DNA of 10,747 bases from assembly GCA_013140955.1 (NCBI GenBank), contig JABFRY010000022.1, forward strand, positions 1-10,747, written 5' to 3'. How positions within the stretch are numbered: position 1 is the stretch's first letter; every line of letters begins with the position of its first letter. A program made the translations under genes and the position numbers. Positions 1 through 7,351 of the stretch are shown here, piece after piece. This DNA comes from Acidobacteriota bacterium (GTDB lineage: Bacteria > Acidobacteriota > Vicinamibacteria > Vicinamibacterales > UBA2999). The notes beneath the pieces were generated by a model, which saw only the letters and a program-made list of their open reading frames with translations, searched no databases and was not told the DNA's origin.

Positions 1-513
<513 letters not shown>

Positions 514-790
514 TATTTTCTCTTTGTTCACGGCTTCGGCCGTGACATACCGCTCCGAATACGCGCGCAAGCGTGTGTCCGGACTGTGGTCGGGAAAGCT
601 ACCGTTTGCAGGGTATTCAGTTCGAGTTCTTTGACAGGTATTCAGGAGCCGCGCCCGGGAGCGCTGGTTCCGGCAGATTGTCTGGGACGATCGGTGGCGC
701 GATGCGACGTGGCTGATGGCTACGCCCCGCGACTCCGAACCCCAGGCTCGGTCATTCGGGTTGTTCCACGGGGAACGGCTCGAGCAAGTT
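514..790 (+). other. 23S-5S internal transcribed spacer with a UUCG hairpin
   Basis: About 277 bases separate the 23S end from the 5S start. No tRNA-like cloverleaf is visible. Just after the 23S end lies a perfect 7-bp stem, TCACGGC (528-534) with GCCGTGA (539-545), closed by a TTCG tetraloop. It is very stable in RNA and probably lies within or beside the RNase processing stem for 23S or pre-5S maturation. Nothing else in the spacer is recognised. The open frames that cross it on both strands (490-819 minus, 586-879 plus) run into the 5S gene and are taken as chance. Confidence 0.7.
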
Positions 791-908
<118 letters not shown>

Positions 909-922
909 TTATTTTTGAGGAG

Positions 923-956
923 CCCGCTGTGCAATGTGCACAGCGGGTTTTTTCTT
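923..956 (+). terminator. Rho-independent terminator of the rRNA operon
   Basis: A perfect 11-bp stem, CCCGCTGTGCA (923-933) with TGCACAGCGGG (937-947), has a three-base loop and is followed by six T then CTT (948-956). It begins 15 bases after the 5S end, so it should end transcription of the rRNA operon and insulate the downstream gene. Confidence 0.95.
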
Positions 957-1480
957 GTACGACCCATGCGACGCTGCATCTCCAGCCCGCAGCTCCTCGG
1001 CCGGCAGAGGGCTCCGGCGGGCTGTGGTACCCGGGCTCGCCAGTGCCCGTATCCGCGACCAGCAGTCCCGTTCGTGCCAGGCCCTCCACCCCGCCGGGGG
1101 CGTTGTGATTGCGAGCCGATGTCCGCCTGGCGCCTACGCCGTGGTCTGTGCGGTCGTTCAACAGAAGGCGCAGGAAGATTTCTGCGCCCACGGGACGTAA
1201 CCCCTCTCTGTTCTGGCGGTTCCAGCCCAGAGACACTCTGATCCAGACGCGCCAAAAGTCTGCCTTTTGGTTGCATTGGAGACTTGTCCGCGCGGCGTGT
1301 GTCTAGAAAATGCACAGACGTGTTCATGTTCTGGATGGCTTGACCCTTGCTCAGCTGTGCGTGAGGCTTGGCGCGGACTCCATCGTCCGGTAAGCCCGAT
1401 TCGAGTGCGACCGGACGATCCCCACGTCGCGTCCGCGCGCTGACCGGCGTGGTCATGACTGCTGCTGAAGGAAGAGACTG
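957..1480. other. 524-base gap between rRNA operon and first protein gene; no gene recognised
   Basis: No reading frame here has a convincing start, ribosome binding site and recognisable product. Minus-strand open frames (844-1236 and 1158-1493) overlap the 5S gene, the terminator or the start of the next gene, and are probably spurious. A short hairpin, CCAAAAG (1252-1258) with CTTTTGG (1264-1270), is visible without a T tract, so it is not called a terminator. Bases 1208-1243 resemble, on the opposite strand, a stretch at 7258-7293. No good sigma-70 promoter could be fixed for the gene at 1481; TAGAAA at 1304-1309 has no matching -35 at normal spacing. Confidence 0.5.
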
Positions 1481-3586
1481 ATGGTGAGAACAATGGTAGG
1501 ACTGCTGCGACGCCGGGCTACGGCCCTGGTTGTCGGTTTCTTTGCGCTGATGCTCACGGCATCCAGCGCCAACGCGGAAACGCTCCTCATGCCGGAGCGC
1601 GATTTCCTGATGGGAGCCAGTGAGGTTGTCTGGGGCGTGACCGACCAGGCGAACGGCACTGCGTTCACCCTCGACTACGGCGATGGCTCGGCCCCTACGG
1701 CTGGAAACGTGACGGACCGCTCGTACATCGCGTTCAACCACGTGTACGGCCTCAGCGGCACCTTCACGGTGACGCTGACGGTGGGTGCCGAGGTTGCCAC
1801 GACGACGGTGCAGGTCTACAACGGGGGGCTGCTCACACCCGCGGAGCTGCGGAGCCTGAACGTGAACCGCACCATCCACAACGGCCTCCGGTTCCTGTGG
1901 ACCAATCAGGTGAATCGCGCCGCCAATTTCCCGGCTGGGGTGACCACTTTCTGGGAGGGCGGTCAGTTCGACACCGCCTACACGTCGCTCGTGGCGCTGG
2001 CGTTCCAGAACCACGGCTACCTGCTGCCCAACAACAACAGCATGCCCACGGGGCTGTTCCAGAAGTACGTCGTCCGCCGCGCGCTGAACTTCGTGGCCGA
2101 TCGCATCGAGCAGCAGAACCTGACCGTGCAGACGGCCGGCGACCCCTGCGCGGGCGGGCTCGGCCCGGCGCCGTGCGTTGGCCTCTACGTGGACGAGAGC
2201 AGCCACGGCGTCTATGAGACGGGCTTGGCGATTCTCCCGTTCGCGGCCAGCGGCGCTCTCAATCGTCAGGTCACCGAGGTGGCCGGCACGAGCAACGCCG
2301 GTTACGTGGTCAACAAGAGCTACGGGGAAATCCTGCAGCGCATGGTCAACGCGGTGGCGTGGGGCCAGGGCGATTTCGCCGGCAACGGCAAGGGCGGCTG
2401 GAACTACTCGCTGAACAGCGGCTCCCCGGGCGACGGATCGTCGGAGGGCTGGATCATGCTGGCGCTGCTCGACGCCGCGGCTGCGGGCGCGCAGATTCCG
2501 GCCTTCGTGAAGACGGAATGGGCTGGTGTGGGCGGTGCCCTCGCGACGGGCCTCAACAACGACGGATCCTTCGACTACTGGTCGGACGGCAGCCGCGCGA
2601 GCGCGGGCTCGGTGAACGTAGCCAAGACAGGTGTCGGCCTCCAGGGCATGTACTTCGCCGGTCGGCTTCTGACGGACGCGGACGCCCAGAACGCGCTCGG
2701 GTTCATCAACCAGCGGTGGAACAACTCGAATTACGGCGGCTCCGACAGCTTCTACTGCTTCACGACCACCAGCATCCAGAACAAGGGGTGCGGCTATGCC
2801 ATGTTCAACGTGTTCAAGGCGCTGAAGCTCTTTGGCGTCAGCACGCTGGCGAACGTGAACCGCGCGACCTCCGGCCTGCCGGGCTCGACCGTCGGGGATC
2901 CGCAGGATTGGCACGCGGATTACACGGACTGGCTGGTGGCGAACCAGACGAATCCCCTGTCCACCTTTGGCGGCAACTGGGGCGCCATGGCCTTCTCCAG
3001 TCAGGTCTCTGCCGGAGGGACCGGTGGCCCTCCCGGGAGCGCCGCGCTGGCTCTCCTCATCCTGGCGCCGACCGCGCTGGTGCTGCCGGACCCGACCACG
3101 TTCGCCACGGTCGGCCTCCAGCATGGCAATCCGCTGACCATCAACCCCATCACCAACCCGGTCGGGACCGATCACACCGTGACGGCTATCGCCACGGCGG
3201 CCAACGGCGCTCCGGTAGCCACGGCGACCATCAACTTCCTGGTCATCTCCGGCCCGAACGCCGGCAAGAGCGGCCAGGACGTGACCGACGCGCTCGGTCA
3301 GGCCACCTTCACCTACACCGACACGGCGGGCCCCGGCACGGACGAAATCCGGGCCTCCATCGGCGCTCTGCAGTCGAACGTGCTGGAGAAGATCTGGGTG
3401 AACAACGTGGCGGCCCGGTGCGATGCCGATACGGACGGCGACATCGACGCATCGGATATCGCCATCATCCGCGCGGCGAACCGGAAGCCCGTGTCGGGTC
3501 CGAACGATCCGCGCGACGGTAACGGCGACGGCCTCATCAATGTGGCCGACGTGCGCTACTGCCAGCTCCGGATCGGCTCCATCTAG
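1481..3586 (+). CDS. Secreted multidomain protein: PKD-like, squalene-cyclase-like toroid, Big-1-like, dockerin-like C-terminus
   Basis: This 701-residue exported protein has no recognised enzymatic role. Domains in order: a Sec signal peptide (RRR at 10-12, hydrophobic 13-27, likely cleavage after ANA at 32); a PKD-like beta domain (about 35-117, with DYGDG at 65-69); a large helical region (about 120-540) with prenyltransferase/squalene-oxidase-type repeats, such as GGWNY at 305-309 followed by SSEGWIMLALLDAA; a Big-1-like immunoglobulin fold (about 560-643); and a C-terminal type I dockerin-like pair of calcium loops. Loop 1 has D648, D650, D652, I655 and D659; loop 2 has D679, N681, D683, I686 and D690. 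Cysteines 647 and 694 bracket this module. No DXDD cyclase motif is seen, so the toroid may bind ligands or glycans; this is inference. The ATG at 1481 is chosen because AAGGA lies 8 bases upstream and the signal peptide starts correctly. The neighbouring cohesin-like gene at 3874 suggests attachment through the dockerin. Confidence 0.9.
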   Translation: MVRTMVGLLRRRATALVVGFFALMLTASSANAETLLMPERDFLMGASEVVWGVTDQANGTAFTLDYGDGSAPTAGNVTDRSYIAFNHVYGLSGTFTVTLTVGAEVATTTVQVYNGGLLTPAELRSLNVNRTIHNGLRFLWTNQVNRAANFPAGVTTFWEGGQFDTAYTSLVALAFQNHGYLLPNNNSMPTGLFQKYVVRRALNFVADRIEQQNLTVQTAGDPCAGGLGPAPCVGLYVDESSHGVYETGLAILPFAASGALNRQVTEVAGTSNAGYVVNKSYGEILQRMVNAVAWGQGDFAGNGKGGWNYSLNSGSPGDGSSEGWIMLALLDAAAAGAQIPAFVKTEWAGVGGALATGLNNDGSFDYWSDGSRASAGSVNVAKTGVGLQGMYFAGRLLTDADAQNALGFINQRWNNSNYGGSDSFYCFTTTSIQNKGCGYAMFNVFKALKLFGVSTLANVNRATSGLPGSTVGDPQDWHADYTDWLVANQTNPLSTFGGNWGAMAFSSQVSAGGTGGPPGSAALALLILAPTALVLPDPTTFATVGLQHGNPLTINPITNPVGTDHTVTAIATAANGAPVATATINFLVISGPNAGKSGQDVTDALGQATFTYTDTAGPGTDEIRASIGALQSNVLEKIWVNNVAARCDADTDGDIDASDIAIIRAANRKPVSGPNDPRDGNGDGLINVADVRYCQLRIGSI

Positions 3587-3601
3587 TAAGGCGACCGAGG
3601 A

Positions 3602-3632
3602 CGGCATCCCTGGCGACAGGGATGCCGGTCTT
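3602..3632 (+). terminator. Hairpin after the dockerin-protein gene, probable weak terminator
   Basis: A perfect 10-bp stem, CGGCATCCCT (3602-3611) with AGGGATGCCG (3618-3627), has a six-base loop and starts 15 bases after the stop codon. The following bases (GTCTTC) make only a poor U tract, so it may terminate inefficiently or act as a 3' mRNA stabiliser. If it leaks, the cohesin-like gene at 3874 could be co-transcribed. The rest of the 287-base gap to that gene shows no further gene and no clear promoter. Confidence 0.55.
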
Positions 3633-3862
3633 CAGCGGAAGTGCAGACTGCCAGATGAAAGTCGCGTCCAGGGTAGACACTGCGCTGGGCTCCAGTCTGA
3701 TTAAAGTTTGCAAAGTGTTGTCTCGGAATGAGTTGCGGCCATCCGTTCAGGCACGGATAGTAGGAAGGCCTTTTGCTCATCTGCAGGCCGAGGGCAGCAC
3801 GACGCACAGGGCAATGGCGGATGGCACGGGTGGCTCGACGCTGGGACTCCAGCGGAGTGAGT

Positions 3863-3866
3863 GGAG
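3863..3866 (+). promoter_or_regulatory. Ribosome binding site that fixes the start of the PEP-CTERM gene
   Basis: GGAG lies 7 bases before the ATG at 3874, which opens directly into a signal peptide (MKSVYKVV and a hydrophobic run). The frame is also open upstream to an ATG at 3622, but that extension overlaps the hairpin at 3602-3627 and would bury the signal peptide internally, so 3874 is the start. Confidence 0.75.
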
Positions 3867-3873
3867 ACGAGAG

Positions 3874-4512
3874 ATGAAGAGTGTTTACAAGGTAGTTGGA
3901 GTTCTGGTGCTCGCGGCGCTGGTGGCCGTCGGGTCTGCCGCGAAGGCGGAAGCCCTGACGATCAGCATCACGCCGTCCACGCAGGACGCGTTCGTTGGCA
4001 ATCTGGTGTCGGTAGACATCGTGGCCAGCGACATCACGGACCCGATCGGCGGGTTCTTCTTCGAGATCGATTTCAATGACGCCGTGCTGTCGGGCGACAG
4101 CTACACGAACGATCCCGACAGCAAGATGGGACCGGCCCCGCTTGAGCTCTCAGGCGGCTTTGCTGGTGGGAACGGGTCGCCGCTCGACCTGTTCTTCATC
4201 GCGGATGCGGGCTGGGATGAGACGGACCTGGGCACGGCCCAGGGCGCGAGCTTCATCCTCGCGACCATTCGCTTCATGGCCGTGGGGACGGGCCTCAGCC
4301 CGATCCGCATCAACGCCTTCGACATCTCCAATTGGGATGGCAGCAGCTCCCTGCCGGCGGCGGCCGTGAACGGGTCGGTGTGCGTGGGTCCGCAGGGCTC
4401 CACGGTGCCGCCGAACTGCACGGTGCCCGAGCCCGGCCTGTTCGCGATGCTGGGTGTGGGCCTTGCCGGCCTGGTGGTGGCTCGCCGCCGCCTCGCCGGA
4501 AAGAATGCCTGA
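3874..4512 (+). CDS. Cohesin-like domain protein with PEP-CTERM sorting signal
   Basis: This 212-residue exported protein has three parts. A Sec signal peptide spans 1-25 (K2, K6, hydrophobic core, likely cleavage after AKA). A single beta-rich domain covers about 28-180. It resembles cohesins: a ITPSTQDAFVGNLVSVDI opening, the GGFFFEIDFNDAVL strand pair, a later ILATIRFMAVG strand and a closing VNGSVCVG. The tail, from V184, is a textbook PEP-CTERM signal: VPEP, one transmembrane segment (about 189-203) and RRR at 204-206. In known systems, exosortase EpsH recognises such tails and sorts the protein to the envelope or extracellular matrix. The PEP-CTERM call is firm. The cohesin call rests on reading the domain by eye and is less certain; generic beta-sandwich is the alternative. 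The gene lies downstream of a protein with a dockerin-like end and is followed by a strong terminator. No exosortase gene is in the window. Confidence 0.92.
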   Translation: MKSVYKVVGVLVLAALVAVGSAAKAEALTISITPSTQDAFVGNLVSVDIVASDITDPIGGFFFEIDFNDAVLSGDSYTNDPDSKMGPAPLELSGGFAGGNGSPLDLFFIADAGWDETDLGTAQGASFILATIRFMAVGTGLSPIRINAFDISNWDGSSSLPAAAVNGSVCVGPQGSTVPPNCTVPEPGLFAMLGVGLAGLVVARRRLAGKNA

Positions 4513-4540
4513 ACCTTCACGGTTCATCGCATGTCGAGAG

Positions 4541-4573
4541 GGGCGGGCCGATGGGCCCGCCCTTTTCTTTTTC
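4541..4573 (+). terminator. Rho-independent terminator after the PEP-CTERM gene
   Basis: A perfect 9-bp GC-rich stem, GGGCGGGCC (4541-4549) with GGCCCGCCC (4554-4562), has a four-base loop and is followed by TTTTCTTTTTC. It starts 28 bases after the stop codon and separates the surface-protein block from the YdjY/RnfD-like block. Confidence 0.93.
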
Positions 4574-4635
4574 GGCCGCATTCTGCCGATAGTCTGCAAG
4601 ACCCCTTAACGCGCACCGGGGTGCCGGGACCTTTC

Positions 4636-4644
4636 TGCTAGAGT
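4636..4644 (+). promoter_or_regulatory. Possible extended -10 element close to the YdjY-protein start
   Basis: TGCTAGAGT fits the extended -10 pattern TGnTAnnnT and ends 6 bases before the ATG at 4651. Transcription would then begin at or next to the start codon, giving a leaderless mRNA. This would explain why no Shine-Dalgarno sequence is visible before that ATG. No -35 hexamer is evident, so the call is weak. Confidence 0.3.
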
Positions 4645-4650
4645 TCCACC

Positions 4651-5388
4651 ATGACGACAACACGCACCCGGCAGCACTCGCTGGAACTGGCCAGTCTGGC
4701 GATGGCACTTGGGATTCTCATCGCATCCAGGCCGGCCGACGCCCAGGCGCCCCGGCCGCCAGCGCCCGCGGCACCAGCTGCCCCCGCACCCATCGAACGC
4801 CTCGGCGGGGACCGCGTGCGGGTCGGCAACGTCATGGTGGACATGGCGGCCAAGGAGATTCGAGTCGAGGGCGTCGTCAACGAGGTCAACATTCTCGAGT
4901 TCATCGCCGTGCCCAAGGGCGGGTTCAAGGCCTACGAGAGCGCGTTGGAGCTCGACACGAACGCCATCAATTTCAACCTCGCGCTCATCCTCATCGGCCT
5001 CGACTCGTCTCGTGCCACTCATCCGAAGCAGCATCTCGACCCCGATCCCCCGGCCGGCGACCCTGTCGAGGTCCTGGTTGAGTGGGAGGCGAATGGCGCG
5101 ACGCGGCGCATCCGCGCCGAGGAGATGGTCTACAACGACGTGACGAAGCAGACGCTGCCCGAGGGGCCCTGGGTGTACACGGGCTCCGTGTTTTCCGCTG
5201 CCAATGGCGCCTACCTGGCCGATACCGAAGGGTCACTCATCGGATTCGTCCACTCCCCAGCGCCCGTGATCGACAGCCCGCGTCCGCTGAGCCCTGGCGT
5301 CTACGGCGCCAGCCGGATCAACCCGGCACTGGGTCTTGCGGCCGGTACGAAGGTGCAGGTCATCGTCCGCGCCCTCCCGAGGAACTAG
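4651..5388 (+). CDS. Exported YdjY-domain protein
   Basis: This 245-residue protein is predicted to be periplasmic or secreted. It has a signal peptide (hydrophobic 13-26, likely cleavage after ADA at 31), then a Pro/Ala-rich linker (33-47), then one domain filling the rest. The domain matches the YdjY family as I know it: the segment around 84-97 (FIAVPKGGFKAYES, with the KGG-x-x-x-x-ES pattern), the following LALILIGLD helix, the PAGDPVEVLVEWE strand, and PWVYTGSVF with a later ADTEGSLIG. YdjY has no established biochemical function, and nothing here supplies one. No cysteine cluster for an Fe-S centre is present. The gene follows a terminator and lies 6 bases before the RnfD/NqrB-like gene, so the two are almost certainly co-transcribed and probably act together at the cytoplasmic membrane. 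No ribosome binding site is evident; see the candidate promoter at 4636. Confidence 0.88.
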   Translation: MTTTRTRQHSLELASLAMALGILIASRPADAQAPRPPAPAAPAAPAPIERLGGDRVRVGNVMVDMAAKEIRVEGVVNEVNILEFIAVPKGGFKAYESALELDTNAINFNLALILIGLDSSRATHPKQHLDPDPPAGDPVEVLVEWEANGATRRIRAEEMVYNDVTKQTLPEGPWVYTGSVFSAANGAYLADTEGSLIGFVHSPAPVIDSPRPLSPGVYGASRINPALGLAAGTKVQVIVRALPRN

Positions 5389-5394
5389 ACCCAC

Positions 5395-7215
5395 ATGCCG
5401 GCGACTCGCAGGCCGAAAGCGGGCGCATCGCGTCCTGACACCCCGAACGCTCGGGCGCTCTGGTGGCCCGTGGCCTTCACCGGCGTTCTGGCTGCGCTGT
5501 CCCAGGTGCCTTCCATCCGCGCCACCCCGACCCTCTTCTGGTCTGTGCTCGGCGCGTCGGCGTGCCTGCTCGCGTTCGCCGGGGTGTTGCGCGTGCGGAC
5601 CTCAGACCGTGCGCTACGCTTCACCTTCGTCCCGCGAGCGCAGCACTATTTGCAGGCGTCCATGCAGGCGGCCGTCTACGCCTACTGGGGCTACTACTGG
5701 CGTCCCGTCTACGACGCCGTTCCCCTCATTGCCGCGCAGCTGGCCTTCGCATACGCCTTCGACATGCTTCTCACCTGGTCACGCCGGGACGAGTACACAC
5801 TCGGCTTCGGTCCGTTTCCGGTGATCTTCAGTACCAACCTGTTCCTGTGGTTCAAGCCGGAGTGGTTCTACCTCCAGTTCCTGATGGTGGCGGTGGGCTT
5901 TGCCGCCAAGGAACTCATTCGCTGGGAGAAGGACGGTCGCCGGGCGCACATCTTCAACCCGTCGTCGTTTCCCCTGAGCGTCTTCTCCATTGCTCTCATC
6001 CTCACGGGGACGACGTCGCTGACCTGGGGTGTCGAGATCGCCACCACCCAGTTCAATCCCCCGAACATCTACGTCCTGCTGTTCCTCGTGGGGCTCCCCG
6101 GCCAGATCCTGTTCGGCGTCACCACCATGACCATGTCGGCGGTGGTGTCCACGTACGTGCTTGGCCTGGTCTGGTTCGCCGCCACGGGAACCTACTATTT
6201 CATCGACTCTTACATCCCCGTGGCCGTGTTCCTGGGGATGCACCTGCTGTTCACCGATCCATCCACGGCGCCCCGCACCGAGCTCGGACGAGTGATCTTC
6301 GGCGTGCTGTACGGTGTGAGCGTGTTCGCGCTCTATTTCGTGCTCGAGCGCGCCGGCATCCCGTCGTTCTACGACAAGTTGCTGCCCGTGCCACTCCTGA
6401 ACCTTTCGATCAAGGGCATCGACCGGCTGGCGCAGTTGAGGGTGTTGCAGGTCCTCGACCCATCCAGATGGGGGCGCACGCTTCGACCACGGCAGCGGAA
6501 CCTCGCGTACGTGGCGGTCTGGACCACGGTGTTCGTCGCGATGAGCGCAGCCGATGGCGTGGGAGATTCGCATCCAGGGCACCGCGTGCCCTTCTGGCGC
6601 ACCGCGTGCGAGGCGAACCTGACCAACGGCTGCAGCACCCTGGGCCTGATCACGCAGGCCTACTGCCAGGACGGGTCGGGGTGGGCCTGCAACGAGCTTG
6701 GCGTCCTGCTGGCTGAGAATCGCGTGAGCCGCGACGGCACCGCCTCGCAGTCCTTCGACCGCGCCTGTGAGCTGGGGTTCGCGGCAGGCTGTGCGAATGC
6801 CGTGCGCGTGGCGTCCGGCGATCCGCCTCAGCGCGCACCCGTGCAGCTTCGCGATTACCCGGTGGTGCTCAGGAGCGGCAAGGGCGCTATCTCCGAGCAG
6901 ACACCGCTTGCCCTGCATGGGCTCGCGTGCGAACAGGGCTGGATGGAAGGCTGCGATGGGCTCGGGGGGCTGTTCCTGCAGGGGCAGGGTGTCGCCAGGG
7001 ACCCGGGCCGGGCCGCCGCGGAGTTCGACAAGGCCTGCAACGGCGGACTTGCGAGCGCCTGCTCGAACCTTGGATTCATGTACTACAGCGCCGACGGCGT
7101 GCCGCTCGACAAGGCCAGGGGTCTGGCTCTGCTCAAACGATCCTGCGACCTGGGTTTCGCTGACGCGTGCCGATGGTACGAGGAGACCAGCGCCACAGCG
7201 AGCGGACCAACCTGA
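5395..7215 (+). CDS. RnfD/NqrB-like membrane protein fused to C-terminal Sel1-like repeats
   Basis: This 606-residue protein has two parts. Residues about 20-320 form a polytopic membrane domain with about ten hydrophobic segments. Two signatures of the RnfD/NqrB family are visible: HIFNPSSF at 185-192 and TDPSTAPRTELGR at 287-299, followed by IFG. In Rnf and Nqr complexes this subunit carries flavin and takes part in ion-coupled electron transfer. The usual flavin-attachment motif (S/D-G-A-T) is not seen; the nearest is TGTT at 204-207, so covalent FMN is doubtful. After another hydrophobic segment (about 369-387), residues 388-606 are cysteine-rich Sel1-like helical repeats, for example FDRACELGFAAGC and FDKACNGGLASAC, typical of scaffolding modules. 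GAGGAA lies 10 bases before the ATG. No other Rnf/Nqr subunit or ApbE is in view, so an orphan role with the YdjY protein upstream is inferred. The fusion is continuous, with no sign of a frameshift. Confidence 0.87.
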   Translation: MPATRRPKAGASRPDTPNARALWWPVAFTGVLAALSQVPSIRATPTLFWSVLGASACLLAFAGVLRVRTSDRALRFTFVPRAQHYLQASMQAAVYAYWGYYWRPVYDAVPLIAAQLAFAYAFDMLLTWSRRDEYTLGFGPFPVIFSTNLFLWFKPEWFYLQFLMVAVGFAAKELIRWEKDGRRAHIFNPSSFPLSVFSIALILTGTTSLTWGVEIATTQFNPPNIYVLLFLVGLPGQILFGVTTMTMSAVVSTYVLGLVWFAATGTYYFIDSYIPVAVFLGMHLLFTDPSTAPRTELGRVIFGVLYGVSVFALYFVLERAGIPSFYDKLLPVPLLNLSIKGIDRLAQLRVLQVLDPSRWGRTLRPRQRNLAYVAVWTTVFVAMSAADGVGDSHPGHRVPFWRTACEANLTNGCSTLGLITQAYCQDGSGWACNELGVLLAENRVSRDGTASQSFDRACELGFAAGCANAVRVASGDPPQRAPVQLRDYPVVLRSGKGAISEQTPLALHGLACEQGWMEGCDGLGGLFLQGQGVARDPGRAAAEFDKACNGGLASACSNLGFMYYSADGVPLDKARGLALLKRSCDLGFADACRWYEETSATASGPT

Positions 7216-7257
7216 GGTCCGCCTGCAGGAAGAACTTTGTTCAGTGAATCCCGGTGT

Positions 7258-7293
7258 TCTCAGGGTCCGCCTCGGCTGGAACCCCCAGAAAAG
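7258..7293 (-). repeat. Intergenic segment resembling 1208-1243 on the other strand
   Basis: Read on the minus strand, this stretch matches plus-strand 1208-1243 at 26 of 36 positions, with a core differing at one base in 17 (TTCTGGSGGTTCCAGCC). Both copies lie in spacers between genes. It may be a decayed copy of a genome-wide interspersed element, but two imperfect copies are not enough to prove that. The 136-base spacer that holds it (7216-7351) also has a 10-base direct repeat, CCTCGGCTGG, at 7270-7279 and 7298-7307. No terminator is seen in the spacer. Confidence 0.35.
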
Positions 7294-7336
7294 GCCACCT
7301 CGGCTGGCAGTCCGTTTGCTGTAGCCCGGCGGAGCT

Positions 7337-7341
7337 AGGAG
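7337..7341 (+). promoter_or_regulatory. Ribosome binding site that supports the GTG start of eboD
   Basis: AGGAG lies 10 bases before the GTG at 7352. No in-frame ATG occurs near the expected N-terminus, and the family N-terminal region begins within the first 30 residues, so GTG is the likely start. Confidence 0.7.
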
Positions 7342-7351
7342 CCGCAGGCTG

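Noticed and set aside
2359..3522. A 387-codon open frame in another plus-strand frame
   Set aside because: It lies entirely inside the 1481-3586 gene and is Arg/Gly-rich with no domain.
3822..3835. A possible sigma-54 promoter (TGGCACGGGTGGCT) before the PEP-CTERM gene
   Set aside because: The GG and GC dinucleotides are separated by 8 bases and not the required 10, and the -12 half does not match TTGC.
3622..3873. An upstream in-frame extension of the PEP-CTERM gene
   Set aside because: It would place the signal peptide internally. GGAG 7 bases before 3874 and the MKSVYKVV start are far better.
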